A DNA stretch of 6,541 nt, taken from assembly GCA_020724185.1 (NCBI GenBank), contig DYHL01000155.1, forward strand, positions 1 to 6,541, given 5' to 3'. This document shows, in pieces, positions 6,253 to 6,541 of this stretch. A model generated the notes under the pieces. The model was not told where the DNA came from and searched no databases. It was given only the letters and a program-made list of their open reading frames with translations. Origin of the DNA: Candidatus Nitrosymbiomonas sp. GTDB taxonomy: Bacteria > Sysuimicrobiota > Sysuimicrobiia > Sysuimicrobiales > Humicultoraceae. Made by a program: the position numbers and the translations under genes. Position 1 is the first letter of the stretch; each line of letters starts with the position of its first letter.

Positions 6253-6258
6253 ACCGTT

Positions 6259-6541
6259 ATGAGCGATAGGCCAGCGTATCGGACCATAGCCGCTCTTCCA
6301 GGCCACGTGGGCGAGGAGGTAGAGCTCCGGGGATGGCTGCAGCATAGGCGCAGCAGCGGCAAGATCCTCTTCCTCCTGGTGCGCGACGGCACGGGCGCGG
6401 TGCAGGCCATCATGAGCCGGCAGGAGGTGCCCGAGGAGGTCTTCGCGACCGCGGACCGGCTCCCGCAGGAGAGCAGCGTTGTTGTGACGGGCGTGGTGCG
6501 CGCAGATGCCCGTGCCCCAGGCGGCGTGGAGATCACAGCGA
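6259..6541 (+). CDS. asnS: Asparaginyl-tRNA synthetase, N-terminal part, 3' end outside window
   Basis: Ninety-four codons are visible from ATG 6259 to the window edge, all within the N-terminal OB-fold anticodon-binding domain of a class IIb aminoacyl-tRNA synthetase. The segment VELRGWLQHRRSSGKILFL followed by VRDGTGAVQAIMSR matches AsnRS: its RSSGK differs from the RRDHGG of bacterial AspRS, and RDGTG follows. The later EVPEEVF, QESSVVVTG and APGGVEI segments continue the AsnRS pattern. The enzyme charges tRNA-Asn with asparagine. The catalytic domain lies beyond the window, so completeness cannot be judged. A non-discriminating AspRS is a less likely alternative. The gene is divergent from the HAD phosphatase, so its promoter should lie in the 66-nt gap or within the start of that gene. 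Confidence 0.88.
   Translation, partial: MSDRPAYRTIAALPGHVGEEVELRGWLQHRRSSGKILFLLVRDGTGAVQAIMSRQEVPEEVFATADRLPQESSVVVTGVVRADARAPGGVEITA

Noticed and set aside
5719..6262. Plus-strand frames of 163 and 151 codons over the HAD gene
   Set aside because: They lie antisense to a protein with all four HAD motifs, and their translations show no domain signature.

Overview
The window is a compact, visibly G+C-rich bacterial segment. Genes abut or overlap, GTG starts occur, and Arg, Ala and Leu codons dominate. Nothing fixes the species. An MGH-like GH63 hydrolase, a MnmA with the CxxC+C cysteine set, and an AsnRS of the bacterial type would suit a deep-branching or thermophile-like lineage, but that is inference. 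No tRNA or rRNA gene, CRISPR array, insertion sequence, phage gene or clear intrinsic terminator was found.

Layout. (1) 2-1273, +: the 3' part of a GH63/MGH-like glycoside hydrolase, probably acting on a small glycoside such as glucosylglycerate or mannosylglycerate. (2) 1314-4232, +: a tightly packed run of mnmA (tRNA U34 2-thiolation), a YtxH-domain membrane-anchored coiled protein, cca (tRNA 3'-CCA nucleotidyltransferase) and a 48-residue single-span membrane protein with a strong Shine-Dalgarno sequence. (3) 4353-5535, +: a ParA/Soj-type ATPase overlapping by 38 nt a 134-residue protein of unknown function. That protein has an Arg-rich N-terminus and five cysteines within 30 residues. (4) 5545-6192, -: a HAD-superfamily phosphatase, converging on the previous gene. 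(5) 6259 to the window end, +: the 5' part of asnS, divergent from the phosphatase across a 66-nt gap that holds a short AT-rich near-palindrome.

How the genes fit together. mnmA, cca and asnS all serve tRNA function (wobble thiolation, 3'-end maturation or repair, aminoacylation), so the core is translation housekeeping with small envelope proteins between. The least explained part is the ParA ATPase paired with the Cys-rich protein. No ParB is visible in the window, and the partner has features expected of a ParA-stimulating cargo adaptor. A second point is the start of cca: no ATG, GTG or TTG lies where the protein family would begin, so the gene either starts inside ytxH or uses a non-canonical codon.
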